Assembly (NCBI RefSeq): GCF_008709575.1
Contig: NZ_VYIK01000015.1
Coordinates: 1 to 46,553, forward strand
Reading direction: 5' to 3'
Source of the DNA: Mycobacterium sp.
Lineage (GTDB): Bacteria > Actinomycetota > Actinomycetes > Mycobacteriales > Mycobacteriaceae
Length of the DNA: 46,553 nt
Part shown: piece by piece, positions 22,152 through 31,798 of the stretch
Numbering within the stretch: the stretch's first letter is position 1
Layout: each line of letters opens with the position of its first letter
Position numbers and translations under genes: made by a program
Notes under the pieces: model-generated
What the model saw: only the letters and a program-made list of their open reading frames with translations
Database searches by the model: none
Told to the model about the DNA's origin: nothing

Positions 22152-22547
22152 TCATTCGGTCAGGGTGCCGCGGTAGGCCTGGGAATCGAGCAGTGCCGCC
22201 AAGCCTGCTGCCAGGGTGTCCGGGTCGGCCCGGATGTCCAGTAGCCAGCCGGCCCCGTAGGGGTCGGTGTTCACCAGTTGTGGACTGGCCTCCAGGTCGG
22301 TGTTGACCGCAGCCACCTCCCCCGAGATCGGGGCGTACAGGTCCGACACCGATTTGGTCGACTCCACCTCGCCGAAGGCATCGCCGGCGCTCAGCCGGGT
22401 ACCCGGGTCGGGCAATTGCACAAAGACGACGTCGCCGAGCGCCGCCTGCGCGAAGTCGGTGATCCCCACCCGAACGGTGTCGTCGGCGCTACGGCGGACC
22501 CACTCGTGTTCAGCGGTGTAAAGCAGGTCGGAGGGGATTTCGCTCAC
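22152..22547 (-). CDS. gcvH: Glycine cleavage system H protein
   Basis: A 131-aa lipoyl carrier that shuttles the aminomethyl group between P, T and L proteins. The lipoylated lysine is K65 in GEVESTKSVSDLY. The N-terminal YTAEHEWVR and the C-terminal NTDPYGAGWLLDI are canonical. GTG at 22547 has AGGAA before it. Unlike gcvB it has no riboswitch in front. It lies 50 bp from the DUF881 gene and probably shares its transcript. Confidence 0.97.
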   Translation of the reverse strand: MSEIPSDLLYTAEHEWVRRSADDTVRVGITDFAQAALGDVVFVQLPDPGTRLSAGDAFGEVESTKSVSDLYAPISGEVAAVNTDLEASPQLVNTDPYGAGWLLDIRADPDTLAAGLAALLDSQAYRGTLTE

Positions 22548-22597
22548 GGTGTTCCTGTTCTTTCTCGGTATTCGCTTAAGGCACTCACCTGCGGCAC

Positions 22598-23413
22598 TTA
22601 CTTGACGGGGTGAGCGTATTGGCCCGGTTTCGGTTGTCGCAAGGCGGTGATGTCCACCCGATCGTGTTGCTGGATGGTGACGGTGCCGCCGACACGTTTG
22701 ACACTGTCGACGGCGCCACCGGGAATGTTCATCGCGGCGGCTAGTGTGGGCGGATCACCGATCGCGATAACCGAATACGGCGGCGAAAGAGTTTTCCCGT
22801 CGATGGTCAGCGCACCCGGAGCGCCGAGCACCCAGGTGTCCACGCCGACCCGTACCGCTTGCCGGTCGTCGCGGATCTCGATGGCCTCGGCGCCCGCGGC
22901 CCGCAACTCGTTGATCACGTCGAGCAGTGCCTCGGGGCCCACGCCCGGACCCGAGTCGCCGATAGTGACGGTGACGCCGGGGCCGGTGGCACCGACAGTG
23001 CCGACCAGGATGGACAGCGCCGCGAGCCTGGCCTGCGCGTTCTGGATGGCGGCCTGGTCGTTGCTGCCGGAGACCTGCAACGACGTCAGGGTGCGCTGCA
23101 GTTCGGCCACCTCGGTGTTGAGGGCCGCCTCTCGTTGCCGCAGCGAATCCAGCAGGACCAGCAGGTCGGCGGGCCGGGCCGTGTCCAGCGCGTCGCCGGA
23201 TTCGTTCTGGCGCACCTGGGTGACGATCGCCACACCCAGCAACACGCAGAGCAGGATCGCCAGCAGGCCGAACATCCTGCGGCCCCGTCGCAGCAGACCG
23301 GCCAGCCCACGCGGCTGCAGCTCGCCGATGTCGGGGGGGCGCAGATGCGGCGGCAGCTCATGCCGACCCTGCCGCGCGGTGTCGTGGGCGCGGTGCCCGA
23401 TGTCGTCGTTCAC
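22598..23413 (-). CDS. DUF881 membrane protein (Rv1825-like)
   Basis: A 271-aa single-pass membrane protein. It has a basic cytosolic N-terminus, a transmembrane helix at about 47-66, a coiled-coil stretch (about 84-125, LLDSLRQREAALNTEVAELQ), and a C-terminal DUF881 domain (about 130-260: GPGVTVTIGDSG, LLDVINELRAAGAEAI, SPPYSVIAIGDP). It forms a DUF881-Sbp-DUF881 trio with the next two genes. In Bacillus the DUF881 genes ylxW/ylxX and sbp lie before ftsA-ftsZ. That hints at an envelope or division role, which is unproven. Confidence 0.88.
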   Translation of the reverse strand: MNDDIGHRAHDTARQGRHELPPHLRPPDIGELQPRGLAGLLRRGRRMFGLLAILLCVLLGVAIVTQVRQNESGDALDTARPADLLVLLDSLRQREAALNTEVAELQRTLTSLQVSGSNDQAAIQNAQARLAALSILVGTVGATGPGVTVTIGDSGPGVGPEALLDVINELRAAGAEAIEIRDDRQAVRVGVDTWVLGAPGALTIDGKTLSPPYSVIAIGDPPTLAAAMNIPGGAVDSVKRVGGTVTIQQHDRVDITALRQPKPGQYAHPVK

Positions 23414-23461
23414 GTCATTCCTTCACCGGTCCGGCTCCTCACCACCAATCAGGCTCACCGG

Positions 23462-23794
23462 TCAGGCTCCAAAAAGCCGCCGCCGCAGCGCCGCAGCATT
23501 GCCGAAGATACGAATACCCAGCACCACGATGATCGCCGTCGACAACTGCGTGCCGACACCGAGTTGATCACCGACATAGACGATCAGCGCGGCGACCAAG
23601 ACGTTGAACACGAACGACACCACGAAGACCTTCGGGTCGAAGATCCGTTCCAGGTAGGCGCGCAACCCCCCGAACACCGAATCCAGCGCGGCGACCACAG
23701 CGATGGGCAGGTAGGGCTGGATAGCCTCGGGCACGCCGGGATGAAACACCAGTCCCAGAATTATGCCGACAACCAGGGCCGCAACGCCGATCAT
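23462..23794 (-). CDS. Small basic membrane protein Sbp/DUF1290 (Rv1824-like)
   Basis: A 110-aa protein with three hydrophobic segments (about 3-20, 28-42 and 55-78) and the family block YLPIAVVAALDSVFGGLRAY followed by FVFNVLVAALIVYVGDQLGV and a basic C-terminus. It belongs to the Sbp family, whose genes accompany DUF881 genes in many Gram-positive genomes. Function is unknown. ATG at 23794 begins the first membrane helix. An upstream start is blocked because the frame from the nearby GTG closes at the ATG. Confidence 0.85.
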   Translation of the reverse strand: MIGVAALVVGIILGLVFHPGVPEAIQPYLPIAVVAALDSVFGGLRAYLERIFDPKVFVVSFVFNVLVAALIVYVGDQLGVGTQLSTAIIVVLGIRIFGNAAALRRRLFGA

Positions 23795-23825
23795 CGGCGC
23801 CGGTCTTTCGCTGCGTGGATTGTCG

Positions 23826-24743
23826 TCACGGGGATCTTATCTCCTTGGCGAATGTGACCTCTCGGATCGTTCCGGCGGGCAGCGTGAGCCCGTCGCGGCT
23901 CGTTACGCTGACGCCGATACCGTAGGACGTCTGCAGCAACCGCAGCCGGCGCAAGCCGGGGCTGCGATCGAACACATCCCCCATCGCGCCCGCCGGTCCG
24001 ACCGCAAGGATCGTGTAGGGGCTGCTGACCGGAGTATTGTCCACCAGAATCGCCCCGCCCGCCTGCCGGATGGTGACGGTCGGGCCGATCCGGACCCCGC
24101 CCACCGATATCGCCTCGGCGCCGCCGGCCCACAACGAGTTCACGACGAGTTGCAGGTCACGGTCGAGAATGATCTGCCGGCTGCCCGCCACCCGTTGCTT
24201 GGACACGTCGGAGAGGTTGGGGCCCACCCCCGGGTCGGTCACCACCACAACCAGGCCCGGGCCGGCAACCGGGCTGCTGGCTGCGGCCAGACCGAGGGCG
24301 TCCAGGCCCGCGAGTAGCCGCCGGCCCGCGGCGTCGTCGGCGAGCACGCGCCGCTGAACCTGGTCGACTTGCCCCGCCAGCGTGTTACGACGTGACGCCA
24401 ACTGCGCGGTGGACGCCTCGGCGGCGCGCACGCTGCGCAGCAGCGTCTGGCGGGCGGCGGTCACACCGGGCGCGACCAGACGGGCCTGGGCAACCGCGGC
24501 AGCGAACACCAGGGCCACCAGTCCCGCGGCCACCGCCTGCCACACCCAGTTGGCAACCCGGGTCCACCCGGTAGGCTGATCCCGGCCGCGATGACGCGCG
24601 GCGGCCGCCGCGTAGCCGGGGTCGAGATGCTCCGCGAGCAGGGAACGCAGCAGCGACGGCACCGCAATGACCTGGGGCCCGCCCGCCTCGTGCTGGTTGC
24701 GGCCGGCCTCCGGGTCGTAGCCGCCCAGCGCCTGGTCAGGCAT
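23826..24743 (-). CDS. DUF881 membrane protein (Rv1823-like)
   Basis: A 305-aa paralogue of the other DUF881 gene. It has a long hydrophilic N-terminus of about 65 residues ([20 protein letters not shown]), a transmembrane helix at about 66-86, a short coiled-coil region with [18 protein letters not shown], and a C-terminal DUF881 domain ([45 protein letters not shown]). It starts 8 bp inside the end of pgsA2, so translation is probably coupled to that gene. The function is unknown. A hetero-complex with the second DUF881 protein and Sbp is inferred. Confidence 0.88.
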   Translation of the reverse strand: MPDQALGGYDPEAGRNQHEAGGPQVIAVPSLLRSLLAEHLDPGYAAAAARHRGRDQPTGWTRVANWVWQAVAAGLVALVFAAAVAQARLVAPGVTAARQTLLRSVRAAEASTAQLASRRNTLAGQVDQVQRRVLADDAAGRRLLAGLDALGLAAASSPVAGPGLVVVVTDPGVGPNLSDVSKQRVAGSRQIILDRDLQLVVNSLWAGGAEAISVGGVRIGPTVTIRQAGGAILVDNTPVSSPYTILAVGPAGAMGDVFDRSPGLRRLRLLQTSYGIGVSVTSRDGLTLPAGTIREVTFAKEIRSP

Positions 24744-25383
24744 TATCTGTTCCCCGGCCTGTTCGTCCCGGCGGGTCGGCGCTGCGGGTGCCGACCGGGG
24801 GCATGCGGCGTAACACCGCTGCCAGCTGAACCGCGTACAGCACGAACGCCCACAGGTACATATAGAGGCCCCAGAGCAAAAACGCCCAACCGCAGTCCAG
24901 CACCACCCGACTCCACAACGCGTGCCCCTGACCCAACAACATCAGCGGAAACGCCGCCATCAGAGCGAACGTCGCGGCCTTGCCGACATAAGTCACCGGC
25001 AGCGCCGCCAATCCGCGACTGCGCAGCACCGGCAGCATGGCGGCCAACAACACATCCCGGACCAACAGCGTAGCGACAATCCACCACGGCACGATGTCCC
25101 GCAGCCCGAAAGCGACGGGCACGGTGACCATGTAGAGACGATCGACCGCCGGATCGAGTAACGCGCCGAGCCTTGACGCCTGGTTCCACAGCCGCGCGAT
25201 CTTGCCGTCCGCCCAATCGGACCCGCCGCTGAACAGCAGAATCGCCACCGCCCATGCATCGGCGCGGGCAACCAGCAGCAGATAGACGAACACCGGGATC
25301 AGCACCAGGCGGATCCCGCTCAACACGTTGGGCGCTGTCAACACCCGGTCGTGTGCCGGCGCCGGGTTCATCAGGGGCGACAT
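24736..25383 (-). CDS. pgsA2: CDP-alcohol phosphatidyltransferase (PgsA2)
   Basis: A 215-aa integral membrane enzyme of the phosphatidylglycerophosphate/cardiolipin synthase type. The complete catalytic signature DxxDGxxAR-x8-GxxxDxxxD runs from Asp56 to Asp81 ([11 protein letters not shown] through [10 protein letters not shown]). About six hydrophobic segments surround it. It uses CDP-diacylglycerol as donor. Whether the acceptor is glycerol-3-phosphate or another alcohol cannot be told, since pgsA3 is thought to be the main PGP synthase in mycobacteria. ATG at 25383 is used. A second ATG at 25371 fits the shorter M. tuberculosis protein and may be the true start. Confidence 0.9.
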   Translation of the reverse strand: MSPLMNPAPAHDRVLTAPNVLSGIRLVLIPVFVYLLLVARADAWAVAILLFSGGSDWADGKIARLWNQASRLGALLDPAVDRLYMVTVPVAFGLRDIVPWWIVATLLVRDVLLAAMLPVLRSRGLAALPVTYVGKAATFALMAAFPLMLLGQGHALWSRVVLDCGWAFLLWGLYMYLWAFVLYAVQLAAVLRRMPPVGTRSADPPGRTGRGTDNA

Positions 25384-25441
25384 TACCGCTGTACCTGTCG
25401 ACGGCAGGATCAGCCCGGGAAACCCGACAACGTCAGGTCAA

Positions 25442-25497
25442 CGAAAGTGAAACCGTTGCGAAAAATCTGGCCGAGTGTCGCAACGGTTTCACTTTCG
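25442..25497. repeat. Perfect 20-bp inverted repeat between secA2 and pgsA2
   Basis: The arm at 25442-25461 (CGAAAGTGAAACCGTTGCGA) is exactly complementary to 25478-25497, separated by 16 nt. It lies in the 203-bp spacer between the co-oriented secA2 and pgsA2 genes. No U-tract follows on the - strand, so a simple terminator is doubtful. It may be an intergenic repeat element, an RNA processing site or an operator. Confidence 0.85.
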
Positions 25498-25586
25498 GTT
25501 CGGCCAGGCGGTGCGACAAGCGCGGATCCCACCCGTGGGTTGTCGATGTCGTCCACCGCTACTCCACGACGCTCTCACCGGAGCTC

Positions 25587-27947
25587 TCACCGGAAGATCC
25601 CGGGCAGGCTCAGCACCGACATCGTGTCGTCGGCCAACGGATTGTCGTGCACCATGTAGGTCCACGTCGACGTCGGCCGCGCCAGTTTGGACAGGTCCAC
25701 ACCCGGCTCGTCTTCGACGGCCGGGGACGTTTCGAATGTCTGCTGGGCCGCTTCGATCGCGTCGGCGGCCAGTGAGGCGAACCCGTCGACGGCCATCCGA
25801 TGGAACTCATCGAGCGGATTCTGCCGGCCCAGGGCCCGCAGATGGATGCTCTCGCGAATATCGGCCAGGTATGCCAGGTGATCAGCCCAACCGCGGTCGA
25901 GGTGGTAGAGCATGATCAACCGGCAGATCGTCGTCAGTTGCTCGTCGGACAGTTGGGCGGCGAGTTCCCGGTAGCGCTGCGGTGCGAGCTGGGCGAGCTC
26001 CTCGCGCGCCGTTGCGGAGCTCAACAGTGCGTTTCGCCGTTCGACGATGATCGCCCGCTGCTGGGCGATCAACTGGTTGTAGCGCCAGGTGTTGGCGTGC
26101 ACGTCCAGCATGCGGCCTTCGGCCACCCGCTGAGCATGATCGAGCAACCCGGCCGCCTTGCCGCTGACGATCCGGCCGTCCGCGTCGGTGGCCGTCGGCA
26201 GCTTGGCCGATTCCAGGTTGGCCACGACAACGTCGTCTTCCCAACTGGCGAAAAACACCGTCGAGCCGGGATCGCCCTGGCGGCCGGCCCGCCCGCGCAA
26301 CTGGTTGTCCAGCCGTGCGGTGTTGTGGCGGCCAGTGCCGATGACGTGCAACCCGCCCAGCTCCACGACTGCGTCCCGGTCCGCCTCGTCGGAGCCGCCG
26401 AGCCGGATATCGGTGCCGCGACCGGCCATTTGCGTCGATACCGTGACCGCGCCGAGCTTGCCGGCCTCGGCGATAACCCGCGCCTCCTCAGCGTCGTTTT
26501 TGGCGTTGAGCACCACGGCGGGCACTCCGCGTCGCCGCAGCCGTTCGTGCAAATACTCCGATTCGGCCACATCGCGGGTACCGATCAGCACCGGTTGTCC
26601 GGTCTCGTGCACCTCGATGATGTGCGCGACGATCGCGTCATTCTTGGCGGCGGCGGTTATGTAGACCCGGTCGGGCTCGTCCTCGCGGATATTCGGAGTG
26701 TTCGGCGGAATCGGCGAGACACCGAGCTTGTAGAACTGCCGCAGCTGCTCGCCGGCGGCCAGCGCGGTGCCGGTCATGCCGCACACCGTGGGATAGCGGT
26801 TGACCAAAGCCTGCACGGTGATGGTGTCGAGCACCTCACCGGTCTCGGTGGTGGCGATGCCCTCCTTGGCCTCGACGGCGGCCTGCAGACCGTCCGGCCA
26901 GCGCTGGAGCTGGGCGACGCGCCCGCGCGAGGCGTTGATCAGCTGCACCGCGTCATCGCGCACGATGTAATGCACGTCCCGGTGCAGCAGCACCTGGGCG
27001 TGCAAGGCGACATTGACCTCGGTGAGCGTGGTGCCGACGTGTTCCTCGGAGTACAGATCGATACCGCCGAGCGCCTTTTCCACCTTGGCCGCGCCGGCCT
27101 CGGTGAGATGGACGTTGCGGCCCTCGGCGTCGGTTTCGTAGTCGTGGCCGGCGGTCAGCTCGCCGACCAGCTCGACGATCTCGCGCCGCGGGGTCTCCCG
27201 GTGTGTGGTTCCGGCCAGCACCAGCGGCACCAGCGCCTCGTCGACCAGCACCGAGTCGGCCTCGTCGATCAGCGCCACGTCCGGGTTGGGCGACACCAGG
27301 TCGGCGACGTCGGTGACCAACTGGTCGCGTAGCACGTCGAAGCCGATCTCGTTGACCGAACCGTAGGTGACGTTGCACCGGTAGGCCGCGCGGCGTTGCT
27401 CGGCCGTCGATTCCGCGGTGACGAATCCGACCGTGAGACCCAGCGCCTCCAGCAACGGGCCCATCCATTCGGCGTCGCGGCGAGCCAGGTAGTCGTTGAT
27501 CGTGATGACGTGCACACGACGGCCGGCAAGCGCGTATCCGGCGGCTGCGATGGCCCCGGACAGCGTCTTGCCCTCGCCGGTGGCCATCTCGACCACGTCA
27601 CCGGCGAGCATGCGCAGCGCGCCGAGCAGCTGCACGTCGAACGGTCGCAGCCCGGTGGCGCGTTCGGCGGCTTCCCGGGCGATGGCCAGGAACTGCGGGA
27701 TGTCGCCGGAATCGGCGAGGTCACGCAGGTTGAGCAGCCCTGCCGCCTTGGCCAGCTGCTCGTCGTCGAGACCCGCGGCTTTCTCGGCGTACTCCGCCGA
27801 GGCGGTGACGTCGGTGAGCGAACGGCGTTGGTTCTTCTCGGTGCTTGCCCCCAAAAGGCGCCAGAACCGGCTGCTCAGGCGCCCCGGCCGCGCGCTTTGG
27901 GTAGTCAAGCTCGTGGTCCTCGCGATAGTCCTTGCGGTATCTGACAC
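25587..27947 (-). CDS. secA2: Accessory Sec ATPase SecA2
   Basis: A 786-aa accessory translocase motor for export of a subset of proteins. The Walker A motif is ATGEGKT at residues 122-128 and the DEAD box is at 228-231 ([10 protein letters not shown]). The [14 protein letters not shown] and [13 protein letters not shown] motifs of nucleotide-binding fold 2 follow. It is shorter than SecA1, with reduced helical wing/linker regions and no zinc-binding tail, as expected of SecA2. GTG at 27947 gives the block [18 protein letters not shown] at residues 23-40. The much longer open frame upstream runs through ilvG and is spurious. ilvG ends 55 bp upstream. Confidence 0.96.
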   Translation of the reverse strand: MSDTARTIARTTSLTTQSARPGRLSSRFWRLLGASTEKNQRRSLTDVTASAEYAEKAAGLDDEQLAKAAGLLNLRDLADSGDIPQFLAIAREAAERATGLRPFDVQLLGALRMLAGDVVEMATGEGKTLSGAIAAAGYALAGRRVHVITINDYLARRDAEWMGPLLEALGLTVGFVTAESTAEQRRAAYRCNVTYGSVNEIGFDVLRDQLVTDVADLVSPNPDVALIDEADSVLVDEALVPLVLAGTTHRETPRREIVELVGELTAGHDYETDAEGRNVHLTEAGAAKVEKALGGIDLYSEEHVGTTLTEVNVALHAQVLLHRDVHYIVRDDAVQLINASRGRVAQLQRWPDGLQAAVEAKEGIATTETGEVLDTITVQALVNRYPTVCGMTGTALAAGEQLRQFYKLGVSPIPPNTPNIREDEPDRVYITAAAKNDAIVAHIIEVHETGQPVLIGTRDVAESEYLHERLRRRGVPAVVLNAKNDAEEARVIAEAGKLGAVTVSTQMAGRGTDIRLGGSDEADRDAVVELGGLHVIGTGRHNTARLDNQLRGRAGRQGDPGSTVFFASWEDDVVVANLESAKLPTATDADGRIVSGKAAGLLDHAQRVAEGRMLDVHANTWRYNQLIAQQRAIIVERRNALLSSATAREELAQLAPQRYRELAAQLSDEQLTTICRLIMLYHLDRGWADHLAYLADIRESIHLRALGRQNPLDEFHRMAVDGFASLAADAIEAAQQTFETSPAVEDEPGVDLSKLARPTSTWTYMVHDNPLADDTMSVLSLPGIFR

Positions 27948-28002
27948 AGCACAACCGTACGCGGATTCGGTGGCCCTGCCCGGCGGGAGTGCCCGTGTCG
28001 CG

Positions 28003-29640
28003 TCACCCCAGGTTGGACCGGCGTGGATAGGCCACCGCGGGGTCGGTGAGCACGTTGACCACGGCGGGCAGGCCGCTATCGAACGCACGCTCCAGCGCCG
28101 GCCGCAATTCGGCGGGTGTGCACACCAGCTCACCGTGCCCGCCGAGGACCCGCGCCACCTTGTCATAGCGGGTGCCCGGCCGCAGGTCGGCCACCACCGA
28201 GTAGCCGTAGAGCGCTTCCATCGGGTGCTTTTCCAAGGCCCAGATGCCGTTGTTGCCGACCACTGAGACCACCGGGACGCCGTGCCGCGCCAGGGTGTCC
28301 CACTCCATGCCGGAAAATCCGAATGCGCCGTCGCCCTGTAGCAGCACCACCTGGCGGGAGGGCCGGGCCAGCTTGGCGGCCAGCGCGTAGCCCGGGCCCG
28401 AGCCCAGGCAGCCGAACGGACCGGGATCAAGCCAGGCGCCGGGCACATAGCTGTCGATGACCCGTCCCGCGTAGGAGCCGAAATCGCCCGCGTCGACGAC
28501 GATGATCGCGTCGCGGTCGAGCAGCGGCACCAGCTCCGCATACAGCCGCATCGGGTGCAGCGGGGCCCGGTCGTCGGCCAGTTCGTCGCGTTCGAGCGCA
28601 CGCGCTGCGGTCTCGGCCGCCCGCAGCTCGGCGATCCACTCGCGGCGCCCCAAGTGCCCGCTCGCGCCGAGCGCCGCCAGGGTCGCCGAGAGGTCGCCGT
28701 AGAGTCCGGCAGCGATCGGCCTGGGGTGCTGGCGGTCCGGCGCGGTGCGGTCGGCCACGATCAGCCGGGTCTGTTCGCCGAACACCGCGCCGAAGCCCAG
28801 CCGGAAATCCATCGGCACCCCGACGACCAGCGCGACATCGGCGCCTGCCAGGGCTGTTGAGCGGGCCCGCGAAAACGCCAATTCGTGGTCGGCTGGAACC
28901 GTTCCGCGGGCCATCCCGTTCATCAGCACCGGAATCTGCTGCTGTTCGGCCAGTGCGAGCAGTGCCTTCTCGGCGTGCGCCCACCACACATTCGTGCCTG
29001 CCATGATCACCGGCCGCTGCGCTGCGGCCAGCAGGGCCACCGCCCGGTCCAGCTCGTCGCCGTCGGCCGGTTCCAGTGCCGGCGGGTCGGTCAATGCACC
29101 AGGGCGGGTGTCGTCGTCGGCGATCGAGAACACGTGATCGAGGGGGAAATCGACAAACGCGACCCCCGACGGTGCGGCAACCGTGGCGCGCAGCGCGTCG
29201 TCGACCAGCCCGCACACCGCGGCGGCGGATTGCGCGGTGGCGGCGAAGCGCGCCAGCGGTGCCACCACGGGCACGTGGTCGATCTCCTGCAGCGACCCCA
29301 TCCCCCAACGCCCGGCCGGGGCCCGGCCCCCCAGCACCAGCAGCGGCGAGCCATTCTGCTGCGCGGCCGCCATGGCGCTGATCCCGTTGGTGACACCGGG
29401 ACCGGCCGTCAACGCGGCCACGCCGGGCACGCGTGTCACCTTCGACCAGCCTTCGGCGGCGAAGGCCGCGGTCTGTTCGTGGCGGGTGTCGACCAGTCGC
29501 AGACCCTCGCTGCGGCAGCCGTCGTAGAGGGAAAACAGGTGACCGCCGGACAACGTGAAGACCGTGTCGACGCCACTGGCCTTCAGTCGGCGTGCGATCA
29601 ACCGCCCCGCATGCAGAGTCGTCGCGGCGCCGATGCTCAT
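28003..29640 (-). CDS. ilvG: ThDP-dependent acetolactate synthase-like enzyme
   Basis: A 545-aa thiamine diphosphate enzyme of the acetohydroxyacid synthase family. Glu55 (in [14 protein letters not shown]) is the cofactor-activating glutamate. The ThDP-Mg motif starts at GDG 436-438 ([13 protein letters not shown]) and ends with NN in [13 protein letters not shown] central FAD/ADP-type domain lies near 190-330. It is equivalent to Rv1820. Whether it makes acetolactate in vivo or is nearer to oxalyl-CoA decarboxylase-type paralogues is unclear. ATG at 29640 begins [11 protein letters not shown] 63-codon upstream extension lacks homology. The gene is divergent from bacA across 151 bp. Confidence 0.9.
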   Translation of the reverse strand: MSIGAATTLHAGRLIARRLKASGVDTVFTLSGGHLFSLYDGCRSEGLRLVDTRHEQTAAFAAEGWSKVTRVPGVAALTAGPGVTNGISAMAAAQQNGSPLLVLGGRAPAGRWGMGSLQEIDHVPVVAPLARFAATAQSAAAVCGLVDDALRATVAAPSGVAFVDFPLDHVFSIADDDTRPGALTDPPALEPADGDELDRAVALLAAAQRPVIMAGTNVWWAHAEKALLALAEQQQIPVLMNGMARGTVPADHELAFSRARSTALAGADVALVVGVPMDFRLGFGAVFGEQTRLIVADRTAPDRQHPRPIAAGLYGDLSATLAALGASGHLGRREWIAELRAAETAARALERDELADDRAPLHPMRLYAELVPLLDRDAIIVVDAGDFGSYAGRVIDSYVPGAWLDPGPFGCLGSGPGYALAAKLARPSRQVVLLQGDGAFGFSGMEWDTLARHGVPVVSVVGNNGIWALEKHPMEALYGYSVVADLRPGTRYDKVARVLGGHGELVCTPAELRPALERAFDSGLPAVVNVLTDPAVAYPRRSNLG

Positions 29641-29791
29641 TCCCGCGAGCTTAACGGCGGCCGCTGACGCGCCGTCGCCCGGTGCGGCGTGTCGCCGCCC
29701 CCGGGCCCGGCCACGATTCCGGTAACTTCGCGCGCAGGACTTCCGTTCGAGGTGCCCGCGGGGCAGCCTCACGGCACAAGGAGACGTCGAC

Positions 29792-31714
29792 GTGGGCAGC
29801 GATTTGACACCGTTCAAACCATCGATCAACTGGGCCGATGCCCTGCCCGACTCGTTGTGGTGGTGCGCCAGAGCCTGGGTGATCAGTGTCGTGTGCGTTC
29901 TTGCGGTGCTGGTGCTGGTCCGCTACACCACCCGGTGGGGCCGCCAGTACTGGCGGATCACCCGTGGTTATTTCGTCGGCCCGCACTCGGTACCGGTCTG
30001 GCTCATGCTCGGTGTGCTGCTGTTCTCGGTAGTCGTCTCGGTGCGGCTCAGCGTGCTGTTCAGCTACCAGGGCAAAGACATGTACAACGGGCTGCAGAAG
30101 GCGTTCGAGGGAGTGGGCGCCCATGACGAAGCGGTCCGGCAATCGGGGATCCATGGCTTTTGGATGTCGCTGGGCATCTTCTGCATCATGGCCGTCATCT
30201 TCATCGCCCGGGTGATGGTCGACATTTACCTGACTCAGCGGTTCATCATCGCGTGGCGGGTCTGGCTCACCGAACACCTGACCGCCGACTGGCTCGCCGG
30301 CCAGGCCTACTACCGGTCCCGCTTCATCGACAACGCGATCGACAACCCCGATCAGCGGATCCAGCAAGACATCGACATCTTCACCACCGGTGCGGGCGGG
30401 ACCACCAACGTGCCGTCTATCAGCACCTCGGACACGTTGCTGTTCGGCGCCGTCAATGCGGTGATTTCGGTGATCTCCTTCACGGCGATCCTGTGGAACC
30501 TCTCCGGGGACCTGAACGTGCTCGGCGTGGCAATCCCGCGCGCGATGTTCTGGATCGTCATCGTCTATGTGTTGGCGGCGACGATCATCACCTTCTGGAT
30601 CGGGCACCCGCTGATCCGGCTCAGCTTCGAAAACGAGCGGCTCAACGCCGTTTTCCGGTACGCGCTGGTGCGGCTGCGCGACACCGCCGAGGCCGTGGGG
30701 TTCTACCGGGGTGAGCGCGCCGAGCAGACGCAGTTGTGGGCACGGTTCACGCCGATCATCGACAACTACCGCCGTTGGGTCCGACGCACCATCGGCTACC
30801 TGGGGTGGAACGCGTCGGTCAGCCAGACGATCGTCCCACTGCCGTGGCTGTTGCAGGCGCCCCGATTGTTCGCCGGCAAAATCGACCTGGGGGACGTCGG
30901 CCAGACGGCGACCTCGTTCGGCAACATCGAGTCGTCGCTGTCGTTCTTCCGCAACAACTACGACGCGTTCGCCGCGTTCCGCGCGGCGATCCTGCGCTTG
31001 CACGGGCTGGTTGACTCCAACGCCCGCGGCCGGGAACTGCCCGAGATCCTGGTGCGCCCCAGCGTCGACGACTCGGTCGAGCTCGCCGGCGTCGAGGTGC
31101 GCACCCCGACGGGCGAGCAGCTGATCGATCCGCTGGATCTGCGCCTGGACCGGGGCGAGTCGATGGTGATCGTCGGCCCGTCCGGCAGCGGCAAGACCAC
31201 GCTGTTGCGCAGTCTCGCACAGTTGTGGCCCTTTGCTTCCGGTACGCTGACCCGGCCTGCCGGCGACACCGACACGATGTTCCTGTCGCAGCTGCCCTAT
31301 GTCCCGCTGGGCGATCTGCGAACGGTGGTGGCCTACCCGAATTCCCCGCGCGACCTGTCTGACGAGGCGCTGCGCGACGCACTGACCAAAGTTGCGCTGG
31401 CTCCGCTCGCGGGGCGCCTCGACGAGGAACAAGACTGGGCCAAGGTGCTCTCCCCCGGAGAGCAGCAGCGCATCGCGTTCGCCCGGATCCTGCTGACCAA
31501 ACCCAAGGCGGTCTTCCTCGACGAGTCGACATCGGCACTCGACGAGGGCCTGGAGTTCGCGCTCTACGAGCTGCTGCGCACCGAACTCCCGGATTGCGTG
31601 GTGGTCAGCGTGAGCCATCGCCACACCGTCGAACAGCACCACGAGCGCCTGCTGGAGCTGCTGGGGGCGGGCGCATGGCGGCTCGGCCCGGTCGAGGTGG
31701 GGCCTCGACTGTAG
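29792..31714 (+). CDS. bacA: BacA-type ABC transporter for cobalamin and hydrophilic solutes
   Basis: A 640-aa fused membrane-ATPase half-transporter of the SbmA/BacA-like ABC family. Membrane helices lie near 25-45, 68-92, 126-150, 225-250 and 258-280. The SbmA-type block [10 protein letters not shown] precedes the fourth. The ATPase domain has Walker [10 protein letters not shown] (from Gly462), signature [13 protein letters not shown] (about 552-564) and Walker B AVFLDEST. The M. tuberculosis orthologue Rv1819c imports vitamin B12 and antimicrobial peptides such as bleomycin through a large cavity. GTG at 29792 follows AAGGAG. TAACTT at 29723-29728 may be its -10. PE_PGRS33, which follows the orthologue in M. 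tuberculosis, is absent. Confidence 0.95.
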   Translation: MGSDLTPFKPSINWADALPDSLWWCARAWVISVVCVLAVLVLVRYTTRWGRQYWRITRGYFVGPHSVPVWLMLGVLLFSVVVSVRLSVLFSYQGKDMYNGLQKAFEGVGAHDEAVRQSGIHGFWMSLGIFCIMAVIFIARVMVDIYLTQRFIIAWRVWLTEHLTADWLAGQAYYRSRFIDNAIDNPDQRIQQDIDIFTTGAGGTTNVPSISTSDTLLFGAVNAVISVISFTAILWNLSGDLNVLGVAIPRAMFWIVIVYVLAATIITFWIGHPLIRLSFENERLNAVFRYALVRLRDTAEAVGFYRGERAEQTQLWARFTPIIDNYRRWVRRTIGYLGWNASVSQTIVPLPWLLQAPRLFAGKIDLGDVGQTATSFGNIESSLSFFRNNYDAFAAFRAAILRLHGLVDSNARGRELPEILVRPSVDDSVELAGVEVRTPTGEQLIDPLDLRLDRGESMVIVGPSGSGKTTLLRSLAQLWPFASGTLTRPAGDTDTMFLSQLPYVPLGDLRTVVAYPNSPRDLSDEALRDALTKVALAPLAGRLDEEQDWAKVLSPGEQQRIAFARILLTKPKAVFLDESTSALDEGLEFALYELLRTELPDCVVVSVSHRHTVEQHHERLLELLGAGAWRLGPVEVGPRL

Positions 31715-31746
31715 ATCCGCAGCCCGGCGACCGTCATGCGCGCCGA

Positions 31747-31798
31747 GGGTGAAGCTATTGTGAACGCTCGGCTGATTTTTCGCGGTAGTTTCACGCCC
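31747..31798. repeat. Imperfect inverted repeat between bacA and the flavoprotein gene
   Basis: GGGTGAAGCTA (31747-31757) pairs with TAGTTTCACGCCC (31786-31798) with one G-T pair and one bulged base, around a 28-nt loop. It lies between convergent genes and its right arm covers the flavoprotein stop codon. It may act as a bidirectional terminator, although the loop is long. Confidence 0.4.

Noticed and set aside
25571..25594. 12-bp tandem repeat (GCTCTCACCGGA twice) at the secA2 stop
   Set aside because: Short and at the end of a gene. It is likely a local slippage duplication with no functional sign.
27948..28601. N-terminal extension of secA2 to a 1004-aa protein
   Set aside because: This frame overlaps the well-supported ilvG gene on the same strand and shows no SecA similarity. 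GTG at 27947 gives the expected SecA2 N-terminus.
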